64,000 nucleotides of DNA, from assembly GCF_014337215.1 (NCBI RefSeq), contig NZ_CP060635.1, positions 1,997,501-2,061,500 of the forward strand. The letters are read 5' to 3'. Below, in pieces: positions 33,058 through 41,612 of this stretch. The stretch's first letter is position 1. Each line of letters opens with the position of its first letter. The translations under genes were made by a program, and so were the position numbers. Source of the stretch: Wansuia hejianensis (GTDB lineage: Bacteria > Bacillota > Clostridia > Lachnospirales > Lachnospiraceae). The notes under the pieces were generated by a model that saw only the letters and a list, made by a program, of their open reading frames with translations, was not told where the DNA came from and searched no databases.

Positions 33058-33888
33058 TTAAGCCGGACCTGCTATTTTCGTCCAGTTTTTATCGATGATC
33101 CCGTTTTTATAGGTCATATAATAGATGTCGCCACTCAGCTCAAACGCATATTTGACATGTCGTGTCCACCCCTCCGATCCATACGGCAAAACGAAGGCCA
33201 GCATAAGACCAGGCCATGCCGTAGGCGCTCCTGTCGTATTCGAACCATAAGGAAAAAATGATGGCCCCCAGCATTCGTAGAGCAAATTTTTCCCCTGCAT
33301 AATAGCGGTATCAATACGCAGAGCTTTACCATCTGAATTTTCGCCGCCGTTTGCAAAGATATCAAAATTGCTGTTTAGGGAACTAAAACCCTCAGTCAAC
33401 TCCTGAATATTCATCAATGTTGAAAACTTCGGCGTAACGGATGTCACATTGATTCCATCGTACTCTACAACATACCACGGGACTTCCGCCAGGATATCCC
33501 CTGCCCGGACGTCCCCTTCTGTCGCAGTCGGTTCCGCCGGGGTTTCGGTCGTTGATGTTCCTTTTTTCACAACCCACTCCGTATTTTCGTATCCGGTTTG
33601 CGCATTCTTTGTATACTTGACCACAATCAGGTCTTTCCTTTTTTGCCCCTGTGATCCATTTTCGAGCGTGATGCTGTCATATGTCCCCGGCAACACCCTG
33701 AAATGGACACCTTGGATCACCCCTTCTCCGTCATAGATCTTCAATTCATTGTTACTGGCCAATTCTGCTCTGAATTTTTCTCCTACCGGAAGGGCTCCGC
33801 TTCCGACCGTGGCAATTCCCTGTTGGAATCCAATTACGTCCGCTGATGTAATGTGTGGCGTTCCTCTTAATCCGGTTACTATTTCCAT
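33058..33888 (-). CDS. Phage receptor-binding/tail-fibre protein with switchable C-terminus
   Basis: A 276-residue protein. Residues 1-168 are a fixed baseplate-binding part (M-E-I-V-T-G-L-R-G, then V-I-Q-G-V-H-F-R-V near 58). Residues 169-175 (S-S-L-N-S-N-F) are encoded by recombination site D. Residues 176-276 are the present tip, with the common fibre ending W-T-K-I-A-G-P-A. It follows the baseplate hub gene in the usual place of the receptor-binding protein. Inversion of 32742-33384 replaces the tip with cassette 2. Confidence 0.87.
   Translation of the reverse strand: MEIVTGLRGTPHITSADVIGFQQGIATVGSGALPVGEKFRAELASNNELKIYDGEGVIQGVHFRVLPGTYDSITLENGSQGQKRKDLIVVKYTKNAQTGYENTEWVVKKGTSTTETPAEPTATEGDVRAGDILAEVPWYVVEYDGINVTSVTPKFSTLMNIQELTEGFSSLNSNFDIFANGGENSDGKALRIDTAIMQGKNLLYECWGPSFFPYGSNTTGAPTAWPGLMLAFVLPYGSEGWTRHVKYAFELSGDIYYMTYKNGIIDKNWTKIAGPA
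33363..33384 (-). repeat. Recombination site D (inside the receptor-binding protein gene)
   Basis: Exact inverted copy of site C. On the minus strand it encodes residues 169-175 of the receptor-binding protein and marks the boundary between fixed and variable parts. Confidence 0.88.
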
Positions 33889-33890
33889 AA

Positions 33891-34868
33891 CTATTCCCCT
33901 TTCACTCCGTATTCTACGCTGACTCTCTGGTTTCTGATTTTCAGTATTTTATAGACAATTGGCTGCTGCATCTGGATGCCGGTAATATAATCCCGTCCGG
34001 ATATGATATCACCTATATCAATGTCGATGTCATCCGTTTCATTCGCATTTGCAGTCAGTTTTTTATTGTTCATGCGGTCTTTCAGCTGTTTCGTGCCATT
34101 TTCGATCAGGTCATCTTCTTCTGCATTGTTATAATCGTACACCTCCGTGATTTCGCTGATCCCTGTATAATATGGTGTTTGCGTCACACGGCCATCTGGC
34201 TGTGCGTACAGGTGGACGACTACCCGGTCCTTTAGGTCTCCCCGGCCCAGACAGATCAGATGGTTGACGCCCCGGCGGTAGTCCTGTGACGTAAAATTCA
34301 ACCGTCCGTCCTGGCTGATTTCGATGCTGTCTCCGTAATTTTCTACCGGCACCGCCCCGATCACCACGATTCCGGACGTCTGCGTCTGTATGTACCGGAT
34401 CTGCAGTTTGTATCCCTTCGATTCCAGCATAGCCTGAAGGCCATCCAGCAGGGTGCAGTAGCGCTCGAACTGATAACTGACTGTTATGCCCGTATCCGTT
34501 TCGCTGGCATAAAACAACCCTGGAAACGCGGGTTCCACCAGATTTTTTATTATGCTGTTCAGTTCCCCGGATGCCGTCCGGTAATCCTGTCCGGCGGCCG
34601 GCTCAATGATTTTCTTCGCCATCATCCCGCGCCATGTGAATCCGCGTACATAGATCGCATCGTCTCCGGTCACGCTTTCCGTCTCCCGGATGATTCCGCC
34701 GTATTCTGTGTTCGGAGCATAAATGCGTTTTTCGAACGCATAGCTTCCATCCCACGCCGTATATGGGACGGATAATTCAAAATCATTCTCGTTTCCCATT
34801 TCAATGTCGGCGTCTTCATAGATTCTTTTTTCTTCTGCTCCATCAGACGCGGCCAGGATCAGTTCCAT
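33891..34868 (-). CDS. Baseplate hub / tail-tip protein (ReqiPepy6 Gp37-like)
   Basis: A 325-residue protein of the type listed as siphovirus ReqiPepy6 Gp37-like, the hub under the distal tail protein. It has W-R-G-M-M-A-K-K-I-I near residue 80, G-V-N-H-L-I-C-L-G-R-G near 200 and D-I-D-I-G-D-I-I-S-G-R-D near 285. The start follows AAAGGAGC and overlaps the end of the Dit gene by 10 bases. Confidence 0.8.
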   Translation of the reverse strand: MELILAASDGAEEKRIYEDADIEMGNENDFELSVPYTAWDGSYAFEKRIYAPNTEYGGIIRETESVTGDDAIYVRGFTWRGMMAKKIIEPAAGQDYRTASGELNSIIKNLVEPAFPGLFYASETDTGITVSYQFERYCTLLDGLQAMLESKGYKLQIRYIQTQTSGIVVIGAVPVENYGDSIEISQDGRLNFTSQDYRRGVNHLICLGRGDLKDRVVVHLYAQPDGRVTQTPYYTGISEITEVYDYNNAEEDDLIENGTKQLKDRMNNKKLTANANETDDIDIDIGDIISGRDYITGIQMQQPIVYKILKIRNQRVSVEYGVKGE

Positions 34869-35698
34869 TTCAGTTCGCTCCTTTCCTGGTGCAGTACGAT
34901 GTCAAATCCAAACGTTCCGGGCCACACGACCGTCTGGCTGCCCGGCGGGACCGGTTCAAATACACTGTCGTCTTTTCCACGGTTATTGAATTCGTTGACG
35001 ATTTCCCCGTTATTTTTCACCCGTTGCACTGTATTCTCCCGGCTATTGATGCGTATGTATTCTTGATCGTCCACCGTCGTGTAAACCCGGTACATATGCC
35101 CACCGATTGCTATATACGGGTTGACGCATGGCCCATATATAATCATCTCAAACCCGGACGCCACATAATGCGTATTCTGCAGGATCGCCGTTCCGGCCTG
35201 TCCGGAAGTATAGTCGTACGGAAAATTGAAAGGAAAGTCTAAAAAATCTCCTGATCCTCCTTCCTCTTTTGGGTAAAAGGAAAACGCCTTATCCTCCATC
35301 CAAAACGGGTATGGCACATACAGAGTACAGATTTTACCAACTGTCCGGTACCGGTCGTCATAGATTTGCGGTTCGGATGCAATGATATAGGCTTCGATAT
35401 ACTGCTCGTTGACATATAGTTTTCCAGGCGACTTCTGAACCACATCATAGTCTGTAACCTCGAAAAACTCCTGTAGGATCTGTGCTCGTCCGGTCCTGGC
35501 GCCGGAAAAATCAATTTCCAGTTCATACTGTCTGGATTTCCGTTCGAATGCATTGACCCTTGCTCCATTTCCCAGATCCGTTTCATCCACTTCCCACTCG
35601 AATGCATACAGTCCGGAGGTCTTCTGTTTCATTCGGATTGGATAGGTGGACAGGTCCATCGACCGATTTGCGCTGTTTACGTATTTGATCTCAGCCAT
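34859..35698 (-). CDS. Distal tail protein (Dit-like)
   Basis: A 279-residue protein between tape measure and hub, the standard place of Dit. The N-terminal half (E-I-K-Y-V-N-S-A-N-R to about 130) forms the ring domain that caps the tail tube. The C-terminal part resembles a galectin-like/jelly-roll module. The ATG at 35698 overlaps the tape-measure stop by 8 bases; a longer frame has no site. Confidence 0.8.
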   Translation of the reverse strand: MAEIKYVNSANRSMDLSTYPIRMKQKTSGLYAFEWEVDETDLGNGARVNAFERKSRQYELEIDFSGARTGRAQILQEFFEVTDYDVVQKSPGKLYVNEQYIEAYIIASEPQIYDDRYRTVGKICTLYVPYPFWMEDKAFSFYPKEEGGSGDFLDFPFNFPYDYTSGQAGTAILQNTHYVASGFEMIIYGPCVNPYIAIGGHMYRVYTTVDDQEYIRINSRENTVQRVKNNGEIVNEFNNRGKDDSVFEPVPPGSQTVVWPGTFGFDIVLHQERSELKWN

Positions 35699-38600
35699 TA
35701 TTGAATGCCACCCCCATATCTGATAACACCCGGCCAAATTCCCGGCCATTGTATTTTATTGTCATTCCTGACCGTTTAAACGCAGTAACCATCGCAGCCG
35801 CTAAAAGATTATAATCAATGACAGATCCCGCGACACCAGTCTGAATTTCTGTATCCCGGCTTGCCAATTTCATATCCAGGGCGTTGAGGACGCTCTTCCT
35901 TGCTTTCTCCGCATTCTCATCCACTCCTTTCACATATCCTTCGATGGTCCCGGCTCCAAATCTCTCAAATACATGTGATGGAGAATTGATTTCCAATTTG
36001 CCTTTTGCCGTTTCAGTCGCGGCAGTCGTTACTTCTATAACCGCATTTATGACTTCGGATTTTCCATTCCGGATACCTTCTGCCAATCCCGCAGAAACAT
36101 TATATCCGTAAGACTTAACAGTATCCTCGTCAATCGCGCTGTCAATCTGGCTTACGGCAGCTTGCCCCACATATTCTGAAGCATTCTTTACCAGAGTGTC
36201 ACTGTTGCGTATTCCTTGAGACAATCCGATGCCGACATACGCCCCACTTAGCTTCGCTTTCCACGAAGGAGACGCTACACCCAGACCTGTATCCAGACCA
36301 TCAGTCGTTTTGACGCCCAGATCTTCTCCTGCGGCCACCGCATCCTCTTGAGCTGCAACAATTCCTTCTACCAGTCCCTGTACACCGTAACCACCTGCTT
36401 CCTGCGCCTGCGCGTTTAAGCTCTCAGCCAGTTGGGCGAATGCTTCCTGCCCCCCTGCTGCCATGATGCCAACCCCTTCAGTCAGCTTCTGACCTTCCGT
36501 GTTTGTAAAATTCTCCAGATCTACCTTTTCTGACCAGATTTCATTGGCTTTTGCCATCTCCTCTCCAGTCATATTTACAAACGTCTGGGCGTATGCGGCA
36601 CCTTCCGGTCCCATATTCATTAAATATTGCACAATCCCGTCGTCCAGACTTACCTGCACCTCTTGCCCGGTGCTATCAATATAGGTTTTGGTCGTATCCA
36701 TCATGGCAGTGATATTCTCTTCCCACTGTCGTACACCATCCACCTGGCTCTGCATATTTGTCAGTAGGTCCGTGGTACTGATGGCGGAAGTGTCTGTAAA
36801 CTCCTGAAACATCTGTCCGCTCACGCTCAGATATTCCTGGACGCTTCCCTGCATTTCAATGACGGCATTGGCTACATTTACGGCCAGATTTTGCTGCTCT
36901 TCAGATAGGCCCCGGAAGGCTTCCAACTCCTGACCTGCTACAGAAATACTCGCTTCTGCAGCCTCCATCTGCTCTCCTTTTGCAGCTGTTGCATCCCGTG
37001 TGGCTGCTGTTCCTTTTTCGGTCTCTTCTATCAGTTCGATCTGTTTTTCCTTGTAGGCTTCAGCAGTTTCGGTGCCCTCTTCTATAATTTCGTTTTGTGC
37101 ATCTATGGTATCTGTTAATTTTTTTTCTTTCTGTTCCAGTTCGTATTGCTGACTGACAATTTCAGATAAGACATCTTCGGAATCTCTGGCAATTCCGTTC
37201 CATTCAATGATTCCGTCTCCGTTTTCTTTCGTCGCTTTATCCGACAGATCAATGGCTTTATTGTAATCTTCCTGTAGATCCTTCAGTTTTTCCTGAATTT
37301 TTTCTTGCTCTATTTCAGCGTCAATCAGCTCTTTTGTGGCATCCACAACGGGTGTGTATGTATCCTCGAAAGCCTTTTGAAATGCATCCGACATGGCGGC
37401 ATTCTGCATATTATTCACATAATCTTCCAGCTCCTGATTGGTCATATTCAGGCTACCAGTTGCCTGATCGATCGCCAGAGCCATATCTGGATACAGTTCA
37501 TTTAGTTCCGCAACCAGGACGGCCATACGTTCCTGCTTCTGATTGGAATTATCGGCTGATGTCGACAGCGTATTTAGTTCATCAACGATATCTTCTGCCA
37601 TCCGGCCTTTGGCTACGGCAGAATCAACGCTTTCCGCGGCAGTGTTCATAGAATCCTTCAGTGATTCTTGGGATTCCTTCATCGCATCGATGGCTTCGTC
37701 TGCTGACTCTTTCAACAGATCCACTTCTGTTTTTGCCTGCGGGCTTAATGCGACAAACGCTGCAATCCCGGCTGTCAATGCCGCAATTCCTGTAACCAGC
37801 AGTCCGACGGGGTTCGCCGCCATGGCAGTGTTCAGCCCTTCCTGGGCGACTGTTGCGGCCCCTGTTGCTGTTGCCTGCGCGCCTTTTGCTACTGTGTCCG
37901 CAGTGGTGGCTGCCGTGTCTGCCGCTGTCGCAGTCGTATGCGTCACCAGGTTCGTAACCAGGTTTTTGATGTTCTTTGCCGTATCTTTCAGGTTTGTGAT
38001 CGTGGTTGTGGCTTTCTTGGCTACCCAGATCGTTCCCATGGCAGTGCCGGCGGCCCCGGCAAGTGGAATAAGTCTGTCAATATTGTCCGCCAGAAACTCC
38101 ATCCCTTTTTGCGCCAGCGGAAGAAATTTCTGCAGCACCGGGGTAATAACCTCGCTCTGCATGGTCCGGCCCAGCTTTTTATACTCGTTCGTGACGCTGT
38201 CGTACCGGACTTCCTTCAGGGATTCCATGCTGCCCCGGACATTAGCATACGTATTATTGACCTGGGTAAGCGATGTAATAACCGCCATGGCGTTATCTTC
38301 GCCAAGGGCTGACCAGGTATTGCTGGCGATTGTCAGCGCTTCCTGCTGGTTTTTCATACTTGCCAGGTCATTAATTACGGAATAAAACACATCCCGGGTT
38401 GTGGCCTCTCCATTCTTCCAGGCTAAAAACAGGTTTTGTGTTTCTGTAGAAAAAGAGCTCAGGTTTTCTTCTATCCGGCCATCGGATAAGGAAATTCCGA
38501 ACTCTTTTACAAAATCATTGACTTTGTCCAGGTTGTATGCCCCAGCGTCCAGTCCGTTCTGCAGGATCGTAAACATTTCCTGCGCGGAAAATCCGGCCTG

Positions 38601-39701
38601 CCCCCATAGCTGTCCGTATTCTGCGATGTTGTCTGTCAGCTCTCCGGATTTGTTCAGGCCGTTCTGTGCGCCAACCACGATATAGTCAAATGCCTCTTCC
38701 GCGTCCAGCCCCAGATTCTGCACCAGAGAATCCACACCGCGGAGGGTTTCCCCCATATCCATGCCCGAAAACGTATCGTCCAGCGCCATGGCATTCTCGG
38801 TCAGCTCCTGCAGCTTTGTAGGGTCTACCTCCCCGGTGTACTGCTTGACCATCGCCATGCCGTCGGCGATTTCCGTCACAGAGTCTCCCATGCCGGAATT
38901 ATAGATATTCTGCATGGTGTCCGAATATTTTTCCATCTCATCGGCGGATGCCCCGGTGCTGGCAGCCAGTTTATTTTCGGCGTCCTGCAGCTCCGTTGCA
39001 CCCTGGACCGCAGATGTGACCGCGTTCTTTCCAAAGTCAATCAGGGCATCGTTCACGCGGACTTTTAGGGTGCTGCCAAATGACGTCAGCTTTTCTGCCG
39101 TATCGTCTACCTCATTGCCAAAGGCGTCTATGGACTTCGCACAATGATCATAAGATCCTTCCGCCTCTTTTAGTAGGGCGTCGTTCTCGTTCAGTGCCTG
39201 TGTGGCGCGGATAACCTGTGCCTCTGCGTTGTTGAGCTGTTTTTTCCAGTCATTAACGCGGTCTCCGGCCTTCTGATAGGTCTCCTCCCCTCTTGATACC
39301 ACTCCGGACAGATCAGATACAATCTGCCTTTGTTTTTCCATGGATTCGTCCGTGGCGTCTGACGATTCTTCCAGTTCTTTCAGCGATGCCTGCGCCAGCT
39401 CCAGGTATCTCCGGTAGGATCCCAGCTCTTCCCCGGTCTTATTGTACTGCTCTTCCGCATGTTCCAACCCCCGACGGACAGCCTCCTCTTTTTCCGCTGC
39501 CGTATCCAGTGTCCTAGATAAGACGTCATGCTTGCTCCGCAGCGTCTCCAGGGTATTTGCCTGCCCTGCGGTCTGTGCCTCCACCAGTTTTAATTCTGAC
39601 CGCATGGCCGTGAGGGCCTTATTGCATGATGTCACAGACTGCCGGAATTCTTTTTCCCCATCCAGGGCAATGATTGCCCCTATTTTCCTTTTGTTCGCCA
39701 T
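35691..39701 (-). CDS. Tail tape measure protein
   Basis: A 1336-residue protein that sets tail length. It has long coiled coils at about 10-230 and 690-950, a central core domain, and hydrophobic stretches (around 575 and 645-665) that could help DNA entry. A-S-P-S-W-K and S-P-S-H-V-F motifs near 1180 and 1275 are typical of these proteins. The start at 39701 follows GGAGGG; the frame upstream runs through a terminator hairpin and is rejected. Confidence 0.93.
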   Translation of the reverse strand: MANKRKIGAIIALDGEKEFRQSVTSCNKALTAMRSELKLVEAQTAGQANTLETLRSKHDVLSRTLDTAAEKEEAVRRGLEHAEEQYNKTGEELGSYRRYLELAQASLKELEESSDATDESMEKQRQIVSDLSGVVSRGEETYQKAGDRVNDWKKQLNNAEAQVIRATQALNENDALLKEAEGSYDHCAKSIDAFGNEVDDTAEKLTSFGSTLKVRVNDALIDFGKNAVTSAVQGATELQDAENKLAASTGASADEMEKYSDTMQNIYNSGMGDSVTEIADGMAMVKQYTGEVDPTKLQELTENAMALDDTFSGMDMGETLRGVDSLVQNLGLDAEEAFDYIVVGAQNGLNKSGELTDNIAEYGQLWGQAGFSAQEMFTILQNGLDAGAYNLDKVNDFVKEFGISLSDGRIEENLSSFSTETQNLFLAWKNGEATTRDVFYSVINDLASMKNQQEALTIASNTWSALGEDNAMAVITSLTQVNNTYANVRGSMESLKEVRYDSVTNEYKKLGRTMQSEVITPVLQKFLPLAQKGMEFLADNIDRLIPLAGAAGTAMGTIWVAKKATTTITNLKDTAKNIKNLVTNLVTHTTATAADTAATTADTVAKGAQATATGAATVAQEGLNTAMAANPVGLLVTGIAALTAGIAAFVALSPQAKTEVDLLKESADEAIDAMKESQESLKDSMNTAAESVDSAVAKGRMAEDIVDELNTLSTSADNSNQKQERMAVLVAELNELYPDMALAIDQATGSLNMTNQELEDYVNNMQNAAMSDAFQKAFEDTYTPVVDATKELIDAEIEQEKIQEKLKDLQEDYNKAIDLSDKATKENGDGIIEWNGIARDSEDVLSEIVSQQYELEQKEKKLTDTIDAQNEIIEEGTETAEAYKEKQIELIEETEKGTAATRDATAAKGEQMEAAEASISVAGQELEAFRGLSEEQQNLAVNVANAVIEMQGSVQEYLSVSGQMFQEFTDTSAISTTDLLTNMQSQVDGVRQWEENITAMMDTTKTYIDSTGQEVQVSLDDGIVQYLMNMGPEGAAYAQTFVNMTGEEMAKANEIWSEKVDLENFTNTEGQKLTEGVGIMAAGGQEAFAQLAESLNAQAQEAGGYGVQGLVEGIVAAQEDAVAAGEDLGVKTTDGLDTGLGVASPSWKAKLSGAYVGIGLSQGIRNSDTLVKNASEYVGQAAVSQIDSAIDEDTVKSYGYNVSAGLAEGIRNGKSEVINAVIEVTTAATETAKGKLEINSPSHVFERFGAGTIEGYVKGVDENAEKARKSVLNALDMKLASRDTEIQTGVAGSVIDYNLLAAAMVTAFKRSGMTIKYNGREFGRVLSDMGVAFNNG

Positions 39702-39720
39702 ACGCCCTCCAAAAAAAGAG

Positions 39721-39753
39721 CATAAAAAGGCCGCCTGCTTTTTCGCAGACGGC
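39721..39753 (-). terminator. Internal terminator just before the tape measure gene
   Basis: On the minus strand GCCGTCTGC-GAAAAA-GCAGGCGGC (one G-T pair) is followed by CTTTTT, 20 bases before the tape-measure start. It may lower expression of tail-tip genes relative to head and tube genes. Confidence 0.65.
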
Positions 39754-39768
39754 TCCTCCGCTCTCATC

Positions 39769-40062
39769 TTACTTCGTCAAATATGTGATCAGTTCTTTCT
39801 GTTTTTCCTTTTTCCGGATCTTCCGCTGCAGGTCCTGTCTTGTCTGCCCTCCGATTCTCTGTACTCGGTTCCAGACTGCTCTCGCAATCCCCCAGGCTGT
39901 CAGGATGATAACCAGCGCTAGAATTCCTCCGGCGATATTCCCGGATGCAATTCCTCCAGCAATTCCGGCGATCACTACGGCTGCCGGAAAAAGGACTTCG
40001 TACATTTCATTTTTTAATGCAAACCAGATAGCCCGAAAGGGCATCAATATTACTTTTTTCAT
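39769..40062 (-). CDS. Phage membrane protein between tail chaperone and tape measure
   Basis: A 97-residue protein with two hydrophobic glycine-rich segments (about 25-41 and 44-62) and a strongly basic C-terminus. No family recognised. It sits between the frameshifted chaperone and the terminator before the tape measure, an unusual place for a membrane protein. Confidence 0.6.
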   Translation of the reverse strand: MKKVILMPFRAIWFALKNEMYEVLFPAAVVIAGIAGGIASGNIAGGILALVIILTAWGIARAVWNRVQRIGGQTRQDLQRKIRKKEKQKELITYLTK

Positions 40063-40107
40063 GGCATTTCACCTCTGTTCTGTAAGGCAATTATACCATG
40101 ATTTTTC

Positions 40108-40337
40108 CTATAAATCCAGCAAAGATACTACTTTTTTCGGTTCCTCGAAGGTTGCCCGTCTCATGCGGATGTTGTGCATTTTCTTGTATTGCTCAAAAAG
40201 ATCACACCACTTCCCGTAATACATGCAGGCAACCTCTTTTTCCCGGTATCCCAGTTCCAGGGCGACAAATAAAATCCACGCAAAATCCAGAATTACCCGT
40301 TTCTGTCCGCCGTCTCCTTCTCCTGCGTGGCTGTCCC
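40108..40337 (-). CDS. Tail assembly chaperone, frameshift extension (gpT-like)
   Basis: This frame has no start of its own with a ribosome site. It is entered by a -1 slip at A-AAA-AAC (40338-40344) from the preceding gene. It adds about 76 residues, with F-A-W-I-L-F-V-A-L-E-L-G-Y and a C-terminus V-V-S-L-L-D-L. In long-tailed phages the fused product binds the tape measure during tail assembly. Confidence 0.75.
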
Positions 40338-40736
40338 GTTTTTTCTCCGGAAGCACCTCATCATTTCCGCGTGGAGTTTTTCTCCCAATACAGCCGGCGG
40401 CATGTCTGCTTTCTGCAGCAGCTCCTTGCGTGTCACAGACCTGATTTCTTTCCCGGTCATATCCGCCTCCATTTCCAGACCGGCGGTTACCATCAGGTGC
40501 AGGGCATCCCCCAAGTCTGCAATCTTCGGCATCACATAGCGCCCGATGGGAACGCCTTCCTCGTTCAACACATACTCCCCGTTCTCATCTTTTTTCTGTT
40601 CAAACGGCATGAGGCGGTTTTCGAATTCTTCGACGCTTCCATATTTGTCCTGGACGACTTCCAGCACTTCCATGCCGCATCGCAGGGGGAATTTTTCTCC
40701 TGACAGGGTAATGTAGCTTAATTTATCGTCAAACAT
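40293..40736 (-). CDS. Tail assembly chaperone (gpG-like)
   Basis: A 147-residue protein between tail tube and tape measure, the standard place of the G/GT chaperones. It starts M-F-D-D-K-L-S-Y-I-T-L-S-G and has P-L-R-C-G-M-E-V-L-E-V-V near 20. A slippery heptamer lies 17 codons before its stop, so two products are expected: this one and a longer fusion. Confidence 0.8.
   Translation of the reverse strand: MFDDKLSYITLSGEKFPLRCGMEVLEVVQDKYGSVEEFENRLMPFEQKKDENGEYVLNEEGVPIGRYVMPKIADLGDALHLMVTAGLEMEADMTGKEIRSVTRKELLQKADMPPAVLGEKLHAEMMRCFRRKNGTATQEKETADRNG
40338..40344 (-). promoter_or_regulatory. Programmed -1 ribosomal frameshift site
   Basis: The canonical heptamer A-AAA-AAC lies in the right phase of the 147-residue frame (the first A is a third codon base). 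Slipping -1 moves ribosomes into the 40108-40337 frame. Confidence 0.85.
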
Positions 40737-40775
40737 GGTTTCTCCTATCCGGGCGGGTTGTCCCCGCCCTGCTGG

Positions 40776-41612
40776 TTATTCTGCTTTCGCCGCAACCGTA
40801 GCTGATCCTGCTTTTTTTGCGGTCCCGCCTTCTGTGGTCACCTCTGCGACAACGATCTTTTTCCCGGTTTCCGCCGTGATCTCGCTGGTTCCGTCCCAGG
40901 ACGTCCATCCCGTGGACGCATTGCACACTTCGTTGTAGGCCGGCATGGTCTCATCCTCTGTGATTTTATAAAAATAGCTGTTACTCTGCCCTTTTTCGGG
41001 CGTTACTGTCAGTTTGGTCTTTCCAACTTCTGTTTCGCTTGCTGCGCTCTGGACCTGCAGGGTCCCGATAGAGTACCCAAATTTCCCGTAAATCCAGGTC
41101 ATCGCCTCCTGCTCCGTTTTAAAGGTTGCCGTCTCTTTCCATACACCCGCATCATTCGCAGACGCCTTTCCCGAGATCGACGGCGTTTTAAACGTGATAG
41201 AGTCTCCTTTCGTTTCCCAGCTATCCGACGGGTCTCCGAATTTTACCTTCGGCAGGAATATCGCCACAAAAGTCCGCACGTCGTCAATAATTTCCGGCGC
41301 AACGACCGCCATAGCGACGTTACTGTTCTGATCGTCTTTGTTGTAAACTACTGCTCCGCCTGATACTTCTGCAGCGTGTCCGAAAATCGGCTTCATGGCC
41401 GCAATCGGGATTGTTGACGTCCCCAGCGTTACATCCGCATTCGTAAATTCCTTGACATATTCCGCCTGCCCGTCATCCGCACTCAGGCTTGCTTCGGCAA
41501 AATTTGTGGTGATTTCCAGGGATATTGCCTTTCCCAGCGCCATCGGTTCATCGTATGTTCCGTCGTCTCTTGCGCTTGCAAAAATCGGTTTCCGTAATCC
41601 AATATATGCCAT
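40776..41612 (-). CDS. Major tail tube protein, with C-terminal Ig-like extension
   Basis: A 278-residue protein. Residues 1-185 are a tail tube domain paralogous to the gene upstream (both start M-A-Y-I-G-L and have G-K-A-I/V-x-x-E-I-T). Residues ~190-278 are an added Ig-like surface domain (K-T-K-L-T-V-T-P, ending A-G-S-A-T-V-A-A-K-A-E). It is probably the main tube subunit, since displayed Ig domains are common in these. It adjoins the paralogue (TAA/ATG at 41612). Confidence 0.8.
   Translation of the reverse strand: MAYIGLRKPIFASARDDGTYDEPMALGKAISLEITTNFAEASLSADDGQAEYVKEFTNADVTLGTSTIPIAAMKPIFGHAAEVSGGAVVYNKDDQNSNVAMAVVAPEIIDDVRTFVAIFLPKVKFGDPSDSWETKGDSITFKTPSISGKASANDAGVWKETATFKTEQEAMTWIYGKFGYSIGTLQVQSAASETEVGKTKLTVTPEKGQSNSYFYKITEDETMPAYNEVCNASTGWTSWDGTSEITAETGKKIVVAEVTTEGGTAKKAGSATVAAKAE

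Larger units (their letters stand above)
32742..33384. other. Right invertible DNA segment: swaps the receptor-binding protein tip
   Basis: A 643-bp segment bounded by the 22-bp inverted repeat C/D. It holds cassette 2 (plus) and the present C-terminus of the receptor-binding protein (minus), convergent with a 7-base gap between the two stop codons. Inversion would join residues 1-175 of the protein to cassette 2 without changing frame, giving a 270-residue variant in place of 276. Confidence 0.85.

Noticed and set aside
31070..33888. Diversity-generating retroelement as the source of tail variation
   Set aside because: No reverse transcriptase, template repeat or adenine-directed variable repeat is seen; inverted repeats plus a tyrosine recombinase explain the layout.
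37543..38385. A 280-residue open frame on the plus strand inside the tape measure gene
   Set aside because: It mirrors the third-position pattern of the real minus-strand gene, has no ribosome site and Ser/Ala/Val-rich random composition.
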